Below, piece by piece: positions 44,201 through 56,270 of a stretch of 64,000 nt of DNA. The notes below the pieces were generated by a model that worked only from the letters and a program-made list of their open reading frames with translations, made no database searches and was not told where the DNA came from. Numbering within the stretch: the first letter of the stretch is position 1; every line of letters starts with the position of its first letter. Made by a program: the position numbers and the translations under genes. Source of the stretch: Phaeosaccion multiseriatum (Eukaryota > Ochrophyta, other classes); NCBI GenBank assembly GCA_965112735.1, contig OZ218962.1, positions 682,001 through 746,000 on the forward strand. The letters run 5' to 3'.

Positions 44201-46177
44201 GTGTGTGTGTGTGGGTGTGTGTGTGTGACAATAAGGAGACACGGGGATAGACAGGGGCCAGACCGGGAAGAGGGATTAGAGGCACATGGGGAGGGAAGGA
44301 AGGAAGGAAGGAAGGAAGGAGGGACGGAAGGAAGAAAGGAGGGACGGAGGAAGGAAGCGAAGGAGGAGAGGAAGTGGAGGGATTCTTCCGCGTCTCTGGG
44401 GAGGAGAGTCTCGCTGCCCCACACGCGATACACCTATCTCAGCTCTCCTCCACGCACACTTATATATCACACACACTCGCACGTACTCACTTACCTCTCG
44501 GTAGGTTACGAGTCCCCAATTCTCCATCGCCCCCATTGCAAACTCAGGAATGGCCACCATGTCCAGCTTGGGCAGCGGGTAGGGCGTTTGGAAGAAGTCG
44601 TCGTAAAGGTCCAGCGTCTTGACCGCCACCTGCAAGCGGGTTGGGGGGAGGAGGAGGGGGCGGGTGAGGGAGGAGGAGGAGAAAGAGGAGGAGGAGGGGG
44701 AGGAGGAGGAGGAGGAGAAAGAGGAGGAGGAGGGTGAGAGGGGAGGGGGGGGGCGGAGGAGGAGGTGGAGAAGGAGGAGGAAGGGGAAGAGAAGACGTAG
44801 GTAGAGACTTACATCTAGCGCGAAGCTTCCGAGGTGCGTCTTGCCCGGGGGCGTGTAGACCTTGATGCTGACTCCGTTCTTGGTGCGGCTCTGCACAAAG
44901 TCAAACTCACCCACGCAAAAGGCGAGCAGGTACGTGCTCATGAGGGGAGAGGGCATGAAGGTCACCTCCTTCATCACTGCCTTGTTACCGCTACTATCAT
45001 TGGCAGGCAGGGGCAACTCCTTGCTCTCAGTCTCGGGCATGTTGCTAAAGGCCGTGAGGGCGGAGGGGACGACGAGGGTTACTGCGAAGACGGCCTTCCT
45101 CTGAGGCTCGTCCCAGCAGGGGAAGCAGCGGCGGGCGTCGAGGGGTTCGAACTGGGTGCTGGCCATTGTCTTCTTCTCGCCCTTGATGTTCTTGTAGCTG
45201 GAACGATAGAATCCGGCCATCTGGGGGCGGTAGGGGCCGTGGAGGGGAGGGAGGGAGGGAGGGAGGGGATGGATGGATGAGGGGAAGGGAGTGGGTGCAT
45301 ACGCATGAGTGATTGAAAGCATGTACGACATGAGCCAGTGAGGGAGTTAAGTGAGTGAGTGAGTGGGCGAGTGAGGGTGTGTGTGAGTGAGTGAGTGAGT
45401 GGTAATGATACCTGGTCGTTCAGGCATCCCTCGAAGGTCATGGCGATAGTCCCCTGCCCCGGGGCGAGTTCCTCCTCGAACGTGAAGGAGACCACGGTGA
45501 GCTTCATGTCAAAGCTCATGGACAGGGGTTCCGTCTTCTTGCCGTCCGCGCCGGTGTAGCTCATCTTCATTCGTGATAGAGTGATCGCGTCGGGGTCAGG
45601 TACAGGGTCGGTACAGCAGAGTAGTAGTAGCAGAGAGAGAGGGGTGGGAATACAAATATACCAGCACTTCGTTTGAGTCAGAATTCGTATGAGGGTGGAG
45701 AGCCCCCCACCGTGGCTCATCCCATTACTTGTGACTGCAAACATCAGTCGCCAAGGTGAGCGTTCAGCCTCGATAACACAATCAATTCCTGTGTGTGTAT
45801 GTACCTCTTTGATGAACACCTCCTTGGAGTGCATCTGGATGGTCTTGGTGGCGGTAACAATCTGCGTCATGCCCAATCAGGGGCGGCACAGTAAGGGCGG
45901 TGACTCGTGGAGACTCCAGATCCAAGGAGAGAAAGTTAAAACCAAGAGTCTCCTTTTCGGCGGCCGCCAGCCGCCTCTCCCGCACGTCCGCTTGGCTCCG
46001 CTCCTCCCCTCCCTCCCGCACGCCTCTGCTCCCGCCACTCACCTCAACTTGGATGGTCTGTTCCCCATCGAAAGAGTGTTTGTCAATATCAAGAGCGAGC
46101 TTGATCGTGTACTTGGAGGGCTCCACATTGGGAGGTAGCAGCACACGTCCCTCTTCCACCTGCTTGTTCTTGCACAT
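39488..46177 (-). CDS. M1-family zinc aminopeptidase (puromycin-sensitive type)
   Basis: Twenty exons, first 46177-46043, last 39616-39488; others begin at 45861, 45564, 45220, 44629, 44151, 43908, 43607, 43269, 43075, 42846, 42461, 42095, 41772, 41383, 41098, 40552, 40269 and 39975. Phases match all along, giving about 898 residues, the usual size. It removes N-terminal residues from peptides in the cytosol. Visible: LPPNVEPSKYTIKLALDI at the start, GAMEN (about 284-288) for the free N-terminus, HELAH (about 320-324) and NEGFASW with the third zinc ligand Glu about 343 (HEXXH-X18-E), and the ERAP1-like C-terminal helical domain ending AFWQSLSTPVSNL. Exon 3's acceptor (GAATGAAG, weak pyrimidine tract) is the least certain junction. 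No signal peptide at the chosen start; an upstream in-frame Met at 46285 would add 36 residues. Confidence 0.95.
40762..40945. repeat. 19-bp minisatellite in aminopeptidase intron 16
   Basis: About nine tandem copies of a 19-mer (CACCCACTGTCCTGACACC and shorter variants at the left edge), nearly identical to each other, within the intron between exons 16 and 17. Confidence 0.95.
41396..41484. repeat. (GGA)n triplet tract in aminopeptidase intron 14
   Basis: On the coding strand this is a (CCT/TCC)n pyrimidine tract directly upstream of the exon 15 acceptor. Confidence 0.9.
44636..44790. repeat. (GGA)n-rich tract in aminopeptidase intron 4
   Basis: About 150 bp of GGA-rich sequence, reading as CCT/CTC on the coding strand, upstream of the exon 5 acceptor. 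Confidence 0.9.
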
Positions 46178-47656
46178 GATTACTGCTGTGGCTCGTCTAC
46201 CGTCCCTTGGCTCTTCAGGATGAGGGATGGATGAGGATCGGAACGATCTCAACGGGGGGGAACACCAAATGAACGAACATACCATTATGGAAACCTCTGC
46301 CTTCCCCCCCTGGTTTTGGCTCTCGTATGAGCTTCATTCTCCGATCAAGGTAGGTGTGTGAGAGGGAGGAGGGTCGGAAGGAGAGGCCGAAGTGTCCATG
46401 CGTGCAGGAGGTCGTGTCGGGGGCTGTGTCTCAGGCGGATATGAAGAGCCAAAAGAGGGATGGAGGGTTGTTGAAGGGCGGGAAGGCCTGGTCCTTCCTT
46501 GCTCTCTCTGTGGAGGGCTCCATCTGGAGAGGGAGGGCAGACTGCTGGTGCTCCTCTTTGGAAGGCGAGGGTGGCGGATATGCCGTGGAGAAGAGCTTGG
46601 AGGATGCAGAGAGTCGATGGGTGGGGGGAGAAGTGAAGCTCCATAATGCGGTTGCGTGGAGGCCAGCTTCCCCCACAGAGAGAGGGAATCATTGCGAGGA
46701 CTGAAGTAGAGGAAGGCGGGGAAGAGCGGCAGGCAGTAGCAGTGAATATGAGAACGAGACCTTGGACGGCTGAGGTCGGATCCAGGGGCATGTGAATGTC
46801 TACCCCCATGACTCAGGGCCATGCTGGGAGGTGGAGCGTGGGCCACAAGCGGTTTCCCTGTGGGGACGTGCTTTATCTGCTTGTTAGGTGCGAGGGCCTC
46901 CTATCCACCCCAATGCACTGGAACAATGGATAGGTGTGCTGCAGCGACAGGCAGGGCCCCTATCGGCCCTTGGGGGGGGGGGGGGGGCAGGACGTGACGG
47001 ACGCGGGTTGCATTGAGCGAGAGAACAAAGAAGAGCGGAGAAGCGGCAAACTCCTCCCTCGTCCTAGCTTCCTCTGGCGATGGGCTCCTGCGAGCCCCCG
47101 CTGTTCTGCTTCTGAGGGAGCGTGGGGAAGATTGCACCCTGATGGGAAGGCCCACGGCGATCGATACCCAGAGTAGCGCCGCTGTTCGTCCTCTCCTCTC
47201 CCCTGGTCGTCGAGGAGTTTACGGGAATGAGCTTGGACTAAGAGACTATTGCCAAGTAAAAAGGGCAGCTCATTCTTTACTGCTGAGTTTTGAAGCCAAC
47301 GGAGCTGGTGGTGGTGGTGATGTGGAAGAGACGAAGAATGCGCACAAGATGAAGCGAAGAGACGGAGAGAGGGCGACACACAACACAGAGAGAGAAAGAG
47401 ACAGAGAACGAGAGCAGTGGGATGGACTGTGGCAGGCGCCAAGAGACAGAAGAAAACGGAGAGAGGGGGGGAATTGAAAAACATGCACCTGCCCGTGCCC
47501 CCCACTGACCCCCGCCCCCCCCTCCCTTCCTCCCGCCCGCCCCCCCCTCGCTCCACTCCGCCCGTCTACTCGTCCCTTCTCCGCCAGGTTGTACGTAGTC
47601 AACTCTGTCTCTCCTTATCACTCCTCCTCCGCCTGACAACTAATCTCACGTCAGCG
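46178..47656. other. Intergenic between divergent genes, about 1.5 kb
   Basis: Separates the starts of the aminopeptidase (minus) and the plastid-targeted protein (plus). A 16-G run lies at 46973-46988. Open frames on both strands (for example 46334-46846 minus) have biased composition and no recognisable domain. Confidence 0.4.
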
Positions 47657-48530
47657 ATGGTGCGCGCAGTGGTCCTCTTTGTTGGCATGCTGGCCTCAGC
47701 CTCGGCATTCATGCCTGCTCCTCTCGCAGGGATGAAGGCAAGCTCCTCCGCCGCTAGAAGAGGTGAGGTCAAGGGAAGGGGAGAGGTTGAGAGGAGGGGC
47801 GAAGAGCTGTCCCTGAGTATGCCATACCACGACGTCGTTTTGAGAGTGGATGGATGGGAGGAAGGGAGGGAGGGACGGAGCCACGGGGAGGCTAGAGAAG
47901 ACGTATGCGAGCAGTAGTCTGAGGAATATGCTTTGTTAAGAGCTGGGGATAGAAGGGAGGGTCCCAAGGCTAAATCTTCCCACATGCCACAGTACGAGGG
48001 GCGGGGGTAGCAGCGCTGAGGGAGGGGGGAGGGGAAGGCAAGGCGGCGGTGATGGATAGCTTTAAAGCGCGGAGCATATGCACGTGGCTGCGTCCGAGGC
48101 ACAACGATTCTCGTATGGCGTATCGGGTTAGGAGCAAGGCTTGGGAGGGTGCCAGGTTGGTCGCTTGTTCGACGCCCGCTTCTTCTTTTCTTTTTTGAAC
48201 AAAGCGTTGTTTCTCCTCTTCCATCCACCCCTTCCACACACACACACACACACGCGCACACACACAGTCCGAAGTCCCAAGCAGCTTGCGTCCTCGATGG
48301 CAGTAGACTGGGAGGCGGAGATCCACGCCAACGAGGGGAAGGTTGCCGAGACGTGGTTCAAGGACTACGATGACGCATACGAGAACGTGAAGAAGGGCCT
48401 CAAGACGGACTGGAAGGACGTGCAGGAAGAGCTTGACGCGGCAGAGACTGACATTGAGAAGGGAGTATCAAGCGCCACGCTCGAACCCCCAGCCAGCTAC
48501 GCGGATAAGATCGGTTCGGAGGGGCAGTAA
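47657..48530 (+). CDS. Plastid-targeted small protein, unknown function
   Basis: Two exons, 47657-47762 and 48268-48530, joined in phase 1; about 122 residues. The start MVRAVVLFVGMLASASAFMP is an ER-type signal with the ASA-F cleavage motif, followed by a Ser/Ala/Lys/Arg transit-like stretch (MKASSSAARRVRSPKQ). This bipartite presequence is known from algae with red secondary plastids. The mature part (from about SSMAVDWEAEIHANEGKVAE) is hydrophilic and mostly helical in character, rich in Lys, Asp and Glu (VKKGLKTDWKDVQEELDAAE), with no membrane segment and no cysteine. I do not recognise it. Phe after the cleavage site predicts delivery to the plastid stroma; the 505-bp intron separates most of the targeting peptide from the mature protein. 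Confidence 0.75.
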
Positions 48531-49256
48531 ACAAACACACTGCGCTTTACTTGCTTCCTTTCCTTCCCTTCCCTTCCCCCGCCATGCCTGCGTCTTGTTC
48601 GTCCCGACCGTTTTTTTGGTATCATTTTTCGGCTTGTCTTTGCCCCCCCCCCCCCTCCCCTCTCACCCTGTTGTTGTCCGGACGAGTGGTAGAGTCGTTC
48701 GATGAGCAGGAGTAGGGGTAGAGGGCTTGGTGGAGTGTAGGGGGGAGGAGCGGGCGGTGGGTAGGCTTGGGCGGAAGAAGTACTGCAGAGCACAGGGGGG
48801 ATCCCCTGCGCTCTTGCCTGCCCCGCCTTTCCACCTCTCCAAGTGGTTTGGTGATGGAGAGAAAAAGAGAAGACACCCATTGTAGAGGCGATGAGTATAG
48901 ATTAATAGATGCTGATGATGTCGAAGATTCCGGCCCCAACAGGCCTTGATCTGCTCTCTATATTGCTGAGCGATATTTGCCACCAAAGTGTGAGCGGCCT
49001 CCTTCCCTTTTACCTCTTCCCTGCCTGGTAATCAGTGTCTTTCCCCCCCATTTGGTTGGTAGCATCTCAGAGCTTGAGTAGGTTGGTAGCATCTCACAAG
49101 TACCCTTGCATCCAGGACGGGGGAGGGAGGCGGGAGACGGGCGGGGTGTAGAGAGTTCAGGTTCAGTTACGTGGAGAAGGTGGTGCTCTCTGCTCTGACT
49201 CACAGGTTCCGCGGCCTGTTCCTTCACTCTCACTCTTGCATCACCTCTCCTCTGGG
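48531..49256. other. Intergenic, no gene recognised
   Basis: About 725 bp: 3' flank of the plastid-targeted gene (pyrimidine-rich, with a C run at 48642-48653) and 5' flank of the M3 peptidase gene. No feature supported. Confidence 0.5.
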
Positions 49257-52200
49257 ATGCGTATCGGGCTGTCAGCGTTTGCGCTACCTTTCTCAGCATC
49301 TACTCGCCGACACATCGCTCCTTCCTCGCTGCTGCTGTTTGCGTCGTCAAGTACCATGGCGTCTCCCCCCCCGGCAAAGACCATGAAGACGGCCGGAGGT
49401 GAAAAAGGCGTTTGCTCGGACGCGCCTCACAAGGAGATCGGAGACTGGCTTCTCGAGGCAAACCACAAGTACAGTGAGCTGCACGAGAGCTTCGAGAACG
49501 ACTTTTGTACGTGTGTCTTTTACCCTCGCCCCCGGGCCGCGCCTTGTCTATGCTCACCACCAAAGATACCACGTATTAATCTCATTTGCGCCACCTCAGG
49601 GGGGTCCAAGATGGCCCTCAGCAGCTACAAAGGAACGTTGGTAGAGACCAAGACGGCATTGGATGATTTCCTCAGCGACAGGTAAGTCAATCGCAGCCAT
49701 TGGGCAGGCGTGAGAGCAAACACAGAGGATAAGGAACATGCAAGTCTGCTCCTGTTTGAGAGGGAGAGAGAGAGAGAGTCAGAGACATACTGCACGTACA
49801 TAGATCTGAGGGCCATACAGGGCCTCTCCCTTCCCCTTTGACACTGACCGACCGACTTCACTTACTTCGAGCTAATTATCTTATCGTCCCTGTGAAATGA
49901 CGCCAATGTGTGCACCTGCAGCGAGCGTCTGTCGCAGGCCAAAGCCTTCGTGGCCAGCGGCGACGGAGACGCGGAACAGCGCAAGGTGCTGGACATGTTC
50001 GTTCGCACCATGAACTGCTACATCCTGCCGGGGGAGGAGGCAGCCAAGCTCAAGGTCAGGCAAGCGTATGGGCATAGGCATATAGGCAGGCGGGCGGGCA
50101 CTGGGTCGGCATTGGGCAGGTTCATATGGGCACACAGAATTTCGCCACCAACTGTCACGGCACCCACTTCCACGGCCATCCACGCCCACCCTCTCTCACG
50201 ATCGCTCCCGCACTCACACGCCCCACTCACCCCCACTCACCCCCACTCACCCCCACTCACCCCCCCTCACACCCACTCACCCCCACTCACCCCAACTCAC
50301 CCCAACTCAGGCGTCCATCACTGCTGCGGAGACAGCGCTGGAGGAAGCCCGCAACAAGATGAAGCTGGGCATGAAGCCCCCCGGGGGAGGCCCCTTCAAG
50401 GAGCTCAGCTCAGTGCAGCTCAGGAACATTATGCGAACCAACACGGACGAGGCAGAGAGGAAGGCAAGTCGGATACGATGTTACCTTTGTTGGGGGGGGG
50501 CTGCTGATGGAAGTTGGGTTGCGCTGTCAAGCCGAGTTGGTGGGAGGGAAGAAGCATTCGGAATGTGCAGTTAAGTCTTCCTTCTCATCAAGCGATGCTG
50601 GATGTGTCGTTTCATCATGTAGTCTTTCTTCTTCTCCCCTCCCACCCCCCTACCCTTGCTCACCCCACACCCACCCACCCACCCACCCACCCACCTTCCG
50701 ACCTGTGCATGCTCCTGCCGCAGGCGGCCTACGAAGGCCTTATGGAAATTGGCACTTTCGTTACCACCAATGGGTTTCCAGAGGTGGTGAAGCAGCGCAA
50801 CAAGGTGAGGAGAGACGATGTCGATTATATCGACTTTTGCCTCGACTTTATACACTCAGTCGTTGTGCCCTTTGCTGATCCTGCTTCGCGTATATTCATG
50901 ATGGACTAAATAAATACTCAGGCAGTCATGATGGATCGACCACTTTCAGTCAGTCAGTCAATCTGTCCCTCGCCCTCTCCCGTCCTATCGCCTCATCCTC
51001 TTTCTCCCCCCCCCCCGCCTCCCTCCCTCCCTCCCTCTCACAGTTGGCGAAAGCCCTGGGATTCGAGGACTTCTACGACTACAAGGTAATGCGAACTTAC
51101 ATGTGCCTTGCTGCCCATATGCCTGCCCACATACATGTGCCTGCCCATATGTCTGCCTGCCCATACACCTGCCCCTGACCACATGCCAAACGTGCCCCTC
51201 CTCCCCTCTTCAGGTGACCATGGCCGAGGGCTTTGGCAAGAAGCGTCTCTTCTCCATCCTCGACGAGCTCGAGCAGCGAAGCAGGCCCCTCCTCTCAGCA
51301 GCAAGGGGAACGCTTGAGCAGAGACACGGCAAGGACGCCCTCCACCCCTGGAACACGTCTTTCGCCATGACCGGAGACGTCGAGGCCAAGCAGGTACGTG
51401 GGTGCGTGAGTGTGTGCGTTCGTGCGTAAGGAGGTGCTTGGGTGCGTGGGTAATCGCGTGTGTGCGTTCGTGCATTCCGTGGGCTCGTCGGTCGTCTTCG
51501 GAGATGGGACATGGGAGATTCTGCCCCCGCCCTGGGGGCCCTCGACGGGGTAGGGGCTCGTTGGGTCTTGCTTCCCCCTCACCTCTCCCCTCCCCTCCCC
51601 TCCCCTCCCCTCCCCTCCCCTCCCCTCCCCTCCCCTCCTCTCTCCTCTCTCCTTTCATCTCTCTCTCCTCCAACGCCCCCCCCCCTTCCTCCCCTCCCTT
51701 CTCCCCTCCCATAACAGAACCCATACTTTCCCTTCTCCCGAGCTGTGGAGACTTGGGCCCGGACCTTCGAAGCCTTGGGTATCGATTACAAGGGAGCGAG
51801 TATGGACCTCGACCTTCTCGAGAGGAAGGGCAAGTACAGCAACGGCTTCTGCCATTGGCCCATCGCGCCCTGGCTTCGACCCAACGGCAAATACGTTCCC
51901 GCCAAAACGAACTTTACCAGTTTGGGTGACCCAAAAGCAGTCGGCAGTGGGAGAGTGGGCCTCAAGACTTTGCTCCATGAGGGTGGACACGCGGCTCATT
52001 TTTCCAACATTATGCAGCCATCCCCTCTGTTTAGTCAGGAGCGAGCGCCGACATCTGTGGCCTACGCGGAGAACCAATCTATGTTCTTGGACTCGCTGCT
52101 GAGCGATGCGGCATGGGCGGGAATGTATGCGCGGGACGAGGAGCACAAGTGAGTGCGTGAGGAGAGAGAGACAGACAGAGAGAGAGGGATTGAAGTGAAG

Positions 52201-52764
52201 AGAGAGAGGGAGCTAGAGAGAGAAAGAGGAGAGAGAGTGAGCGAGGGACTGAGAGGGAGTGATGGTGAGATAGTGAGACACGTCTCAAAGATAGGACGAT
52301 ATACGAATGGGCCTATGATACAGTCGAACAAACATGCCTCTACCCCTCTACCCCCTCGCCCCCTGATGTGTCCCCCCCCGCTATGTCCCTGCGCCTTACC
52401 CTCCCTCTCGATGTTGTCCCTTCTGATGTGTCCCTTCGCCTCTAAAGTACCCCTCTTGTCCCTCTAACCCCCCCTCCCTTTCCTCCCTTCTGATACGGCC
52501 CTACGCCTCTACAGGCCCCTCCCCTGGGAGATGATGGAGGAACGCATCAAGGCCACCCACCCCTTCGAATGCTTCGCTCTCAGGGCCATGCTCGCAGTGC
52601 CCTACTTCGAGAAGGTAGGCAAGGGGGGTGGGATGGCAGTGGATGGATGGGAGAGAGGGGATGGTGGCAGTGGATGGACAGAAGCGAGAGGATGACGGCA
52701 GTGGATAAACACGCACCACTACGGGCGCGCTTGATGCATGCCTCTGTCTGTGAAGTAATGTTCA

Positions 52765-52795
<31 letters not shown>

Positions 52796-54008
52796 CTCAC
52801 TTCTCTCTCTCTATGCGTGTGTATATGTGTGTGCGTGTGTGTGTATGTGTGCATGGTTTCAGGGGCTGTACGAGATGGAGGAAGTGACCGCGGAGGCCAT
52901 TACCAAGCTCGCCGAGGAGGTGGAGGAGAGAATCCAAGGAGGTCCCTCCGCACGACCTTTGCTCTCTGTGCCCCATATCCTCGCTGATGAGGCGTCGTGC
53001 TACTACCACGGCTATGTGCTCGCGGAGATGTCTGTGCACCACACACGCGCTCACTTCCTCAAGGACGGAGGCCGCATTGTCAACAACCCGGAGGTTGGAA
53101 AGGCGTTGACGGAGGTGAGCACATCCTTCGGAGTTTAGTTTTGTGACCTCCGAAGTTGTTGTTCGGCTGATGAGAGAGGGAGGGAGGAGCACAGAGGGAG
53201 GAGGGAGGGAGAAGGATAGAGAGAGGGCGCGAGGGAGAAGTGCCCCTTCTGATGAAGACCTCCCCCCCCCTTGTCGTCTGCCTCAGGTGTACTGGAAGCC
53301 GGGCAACTCCGAGATGTTCCTTGACCTTGTGGAAAGACTCACGGGCAAGCCCCTCACGAGCGACGCCTGGGTGGTGAGTGGAGAATGGCAGAGCGGAGCG
53401 GTGCGGGGCGGAGGGAGAGAGGAAGAGAGGAAGAGAGAGAGGGGGAGAGGGAGAGAGAGAGGAAGAGGGAAGGAGGGGAAGGAAAGCGAAGGAAGGGTGG
53501 AGGGCGCGAGCCGAGGGCGAGGGCCCGGTACGGTCAATGGACGGGTAGCGATGGGTTGGCAACGGGTCGCCCCCCTCTGCTTCTGCTGTGGCTCGTTGTC
53601 TGCGCTTCATCATCCCCCCCCCCTCCCCTCTCCTTTTGTTAGAGTAAGGCTGACGCTAGTACACTTCTTCCTTCCCTTTTTCCTATCATGTGCTCTGCCC
53701 TGCTGCTCTGCCCCGTTTTGTCCATCTGCCTGTCTGTGAATCGTTGATTTTAAACACACCAACACATCAACAACAACAACACACACACACAGTCTTCTCT
53801 GGAGAAGCCCGTGGAGCAGCTGCTCAAGGAAGAGAAGGCAGACTACGAGTGGGCATCTGCTCAACCCGACCCCTATGACGGCAGCCAGGTCGACCTCAAG
53901 ATGAAGATCCGCCTGGTGCACGGAGATGACGTCATTGCTGACACGGAGTCCGACGGGGGGCTGCTGCAGGCGTGCGGCAAGTTCAAGGCCTATGTGGACG
54001 CCATGTAG
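49257..54008 (+). CDS. M3-family zinc oligopeptidase
   Basis: Twelve exons: 49257-49506, 49600-49681, 49922-50054, 50311-50463, 50724-50804, 51044-51085, 51214-51393, 51718-52148, 52515-52614, 52863-53114, 53287-53373 and 53793-54008; all phases match, about 668 residues. The zinc motif LLHEGGHAAHF (HEGGH about 394-398) and the downstream YAENQSMFLDSLL with the likely third ligand Glu (about 425) mark the M3 (thimet oligopeptidase/PepF) clan, which cleaves short peptides. The long helical N-terminal region fits the family. The first about 33 residues before MASPPP are basic, Ser-rich and hydrophobic, so a longer, possibly organelle-targeted form and a shorter cytosolic form are both conceivable. 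Intron 4 has a GC donor (AAG-GCAAGT). An in-frame Met at 49236 is an alternative start. Confidence 0.93.
51593..51650. repeat. (CCCCT)n pentanucleotide repeat
   Basis: About ten CCCCT copies in M3 peptidase intron 7, forming a long pyrimidine tract ahead of exon 8. A related purine version (GGGGA)n occurs at 42271-42321 in the aminopeptidase gene. Confidence 0.9.
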
Positions 54009-54745
54009 TGAGCAGTGGACAGTGGGCGGGAAGGAGGGAGGAGGGACGGAGGGACGGAGGGACGGAGGAGGAGAGAGGGGAGCCAAGCGAGAGCCCAGTC
54101 ATAGCCGAGGTGACAGCCCATTAGAGGCGGCCGAGAGAAGCGCAGCATATAAACCGTACTGTAATGACACGTCGGGTGTATGACTCCATAAATCCGCGAA
54201 GAACAGGGGGAGAAAGTCAGTCCCATATTTTGCAGCAAGGGTCGAACGTCGAACGCAAGCACGAGGCAAGCCCCATCGCGTGCCGTTTTCCGCCCCAAGG
54301 GTCGTCTACCCCAACCCCACCTTGGGGTGGTGTTTGGGGTACATTGTCTTGCCCACTCGCCGCTGCCGCCAGCCACATCTTGGAAGTCGAATGGGGCATT
54401 CTCCTCCTCTGACAACAAGGCAAGAGCCACGTGAGCATGCCCATGTTGCCGTGCATCGCGGCTCCCGCGCAAGTTCTCGAGTCCCATGGGCAAGTAGAAG
54501 CGACGCTGCTGGAGTAGCACGTTATGTATTTAGAATCGGCTCTGTTTTGAGTGAAGAAGTTGAGATAGGCTCTTTATCCGGCGAACAGCAGCGGGTTGTT
54601 GGAACCGTTTGAGGCGATAGTGTGCTTGTCGTTGCGAGCAGCAGCTTCGCACACGCGCTCATCCCAGGGACAGTTGTGCCTGGGGCTGCTCGGTGCGCCC
54701 CATCCCACCAGGCGACGGTAGCTAGACTCGCGCGGATACACAACG
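54009..54745. other. Intergenic, no gene recognised
   Basis: About 740 bp between two plus-strand genes. It contains the 3' flank of the peptidase gene with a GGAGGGAC repeat (54031-54066). No gene supported. Confidence 0.45.
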
Positions 54746-55980
54746 ATGGGATGCGCATCGTCCCGAGAACGGTTCTTCGGGCTGTTGTTCCTTCTCTTCC
54801 ATCCCTCTGTCGCCACCTCGGAGGCGCCCGTGTTCTGTGCTCTCCTCGATGGGTAAGACAGAAGAAGTAGAAGAAGAAGAAGAAGAAGAATGAGGCTGGG
54901 CGTGTGACCTCTTGCGCGAGAATTGTTCGATCTTCCCTAATTAGCTGTTAGAGCACGACTGTTATCACAGCTCGCGCCCACCCATACCCACTTCGACTCC
55001 CTCTGTCCTTCTGTGTGCCTTGTTGTCTCTCCTCAGCTCGACGCCTCCCAGAGCAAGCGCCTGCTCGACCAGCCGCGTCACCACGATAACGAGAGGGGAT
55101 GAGAGCATCACGTTCAACTACGAGCGGCCTTCAGGGGCCGTGGATGGCTTATACCAGGTCAAGTCGTGAGTCGCTTTCGCTGTGCCTGGCCGACCAACGC
55201 ACGCACCTTAATCCTCAACTCTGACCACCACACTCGTCACGGCCAGTCGGCGGCTTGTACATTCTTCTAACCCAACGACTTGCAACCTCCCTCGCTTCAT
55301 CGATCGTCGCCCGATCAGATTTGGATGACCATCTTCAACAACCCCGAGGAGTGCGCTGCCCGCAGAGAGCCCCAGGCTGGGGCGCCGCCCTCCGCCTCTT
55401 TCTGCACGCCTCAGGACGTCTCGGCCTCGCCCGACGCGCAGGTATGACATCGCCTGTGAGGCCGAAAGTAATTCACTTGCGCATGACGCACTGCTCAACC
55501 TCAAACTATGTCATACTCCCGCCACACCACTGTTCCTACAAGGCGTTCCACTTCCTGGTGCAAGAGAGCGTCTCAGAGATGCAGACGAACGGAGGCGCTG
55601 TGAGCATCCGCGGCAGCATTAAAACCTCTACCGACGACGGCACCGACGGCGACACCGCCTTCCCCTTCGATGGGTCCTGCGCGAGATTCGCTGCACCGGA
55701 CTTTGACTTCTCCACAGCACTGAGCCCTCTTGTCGACCCCGCTGTCGCCCAGGTGCACTTGGTGTCATGGTACAAAGGCCCGAGGGGGGAAGGAAGTGGC
55801 ATACCCACAGGTAGTGGCAGCGTGTCTGAGGGCTGCTCTGCGCCGTCCCTGCGTGTCTTCTCTACCTCTCTCGGCGACGCGTACGACTGTAGAGAGACGA
55901 GAGCAGCAGCAGCAGGGTCTGCCGAGCCCTTTGAGTGCCACATTGCAGAGCTCTATGTATTTGATACGACGCTCGGCTGA
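54746..55980 (+). CDS. Secreted protein, unknown function
   Basis: Four exons: 54746-54852, 55037-55157, 55319-55441 and 55543-55980, about 262 residues. The start MGCASSRERFFGLLFLLF followed by HPSVATSEAP is a signal peptide. The rest contains scattered Cys (FNNPEECAARRE; SFCTPQDVSA; DGSCARFAAPDFDF; SEGCSAPSLRVF; PFECHIAELYVFDTTLG), no membrane helix, and beta-type segments (ESITFNYERPSGAVDGLYQ). I infer an extracellular or vacuolar, disulfide-bonded globular protein, perhaps lectin- or coat-like, but no family is recognised. The exon 2 donor is uncertain: GTCAAG at 55158 keeps the frame, whereas the stronger GTGAGT at 55166 would not join exon 3 as drawn. Confidence 0.55.
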
Positions 55981-56270
55981 GCCCTAAGGGCGGAGGGGGT
56001 GAGCGATGGCATGTGGAGGGGCACTCTCCGAGCGAGAGAGGGCATACACTAACCGATAATACGAAAGAAATACATTCTTGCATACACGCGATTACCTCGT
56101 AGCCCCTTCCCTCCCCTCCTTGTTGCGTCAGAACATTTCCTCGGCCATGCCCTCCCACGTCTCGCTGTGCACGGCCCCAGGCCCTCTCCGGCGGCGATAC
56201 CCAACGCTTCTTGCCGAACGTCGGATGGACTCCCCGCGGTACCCTCGCTCACTCACGTGCAGCCCTTCGC
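55981..56270 (-). pseudogene. Remnant tail of a second ankyrin-family gene
   Basis: At about 56150-56220 the DNA repeats, imperfectly, the end of the neighbouring ankyrin gene (56295-56365). Read on the minus strand it gives FGKKRWVSPPERAWGRAQRD, matching the family tail LGKESGIPPLESRPWDVQSE. No ankyrin repeats or open frame accompany it here. It is most simply the left-over 3' end of a tandem ankyrin copy. Confidence 0.65.

Noticed and set aside
46334-46846. Minus-strand frame of 170 codons upstream of the aminopeptidase
   Set aside because: Pro/Ser-rich with no recognisable domain, no clear splice context and overlapping frames on both strands.
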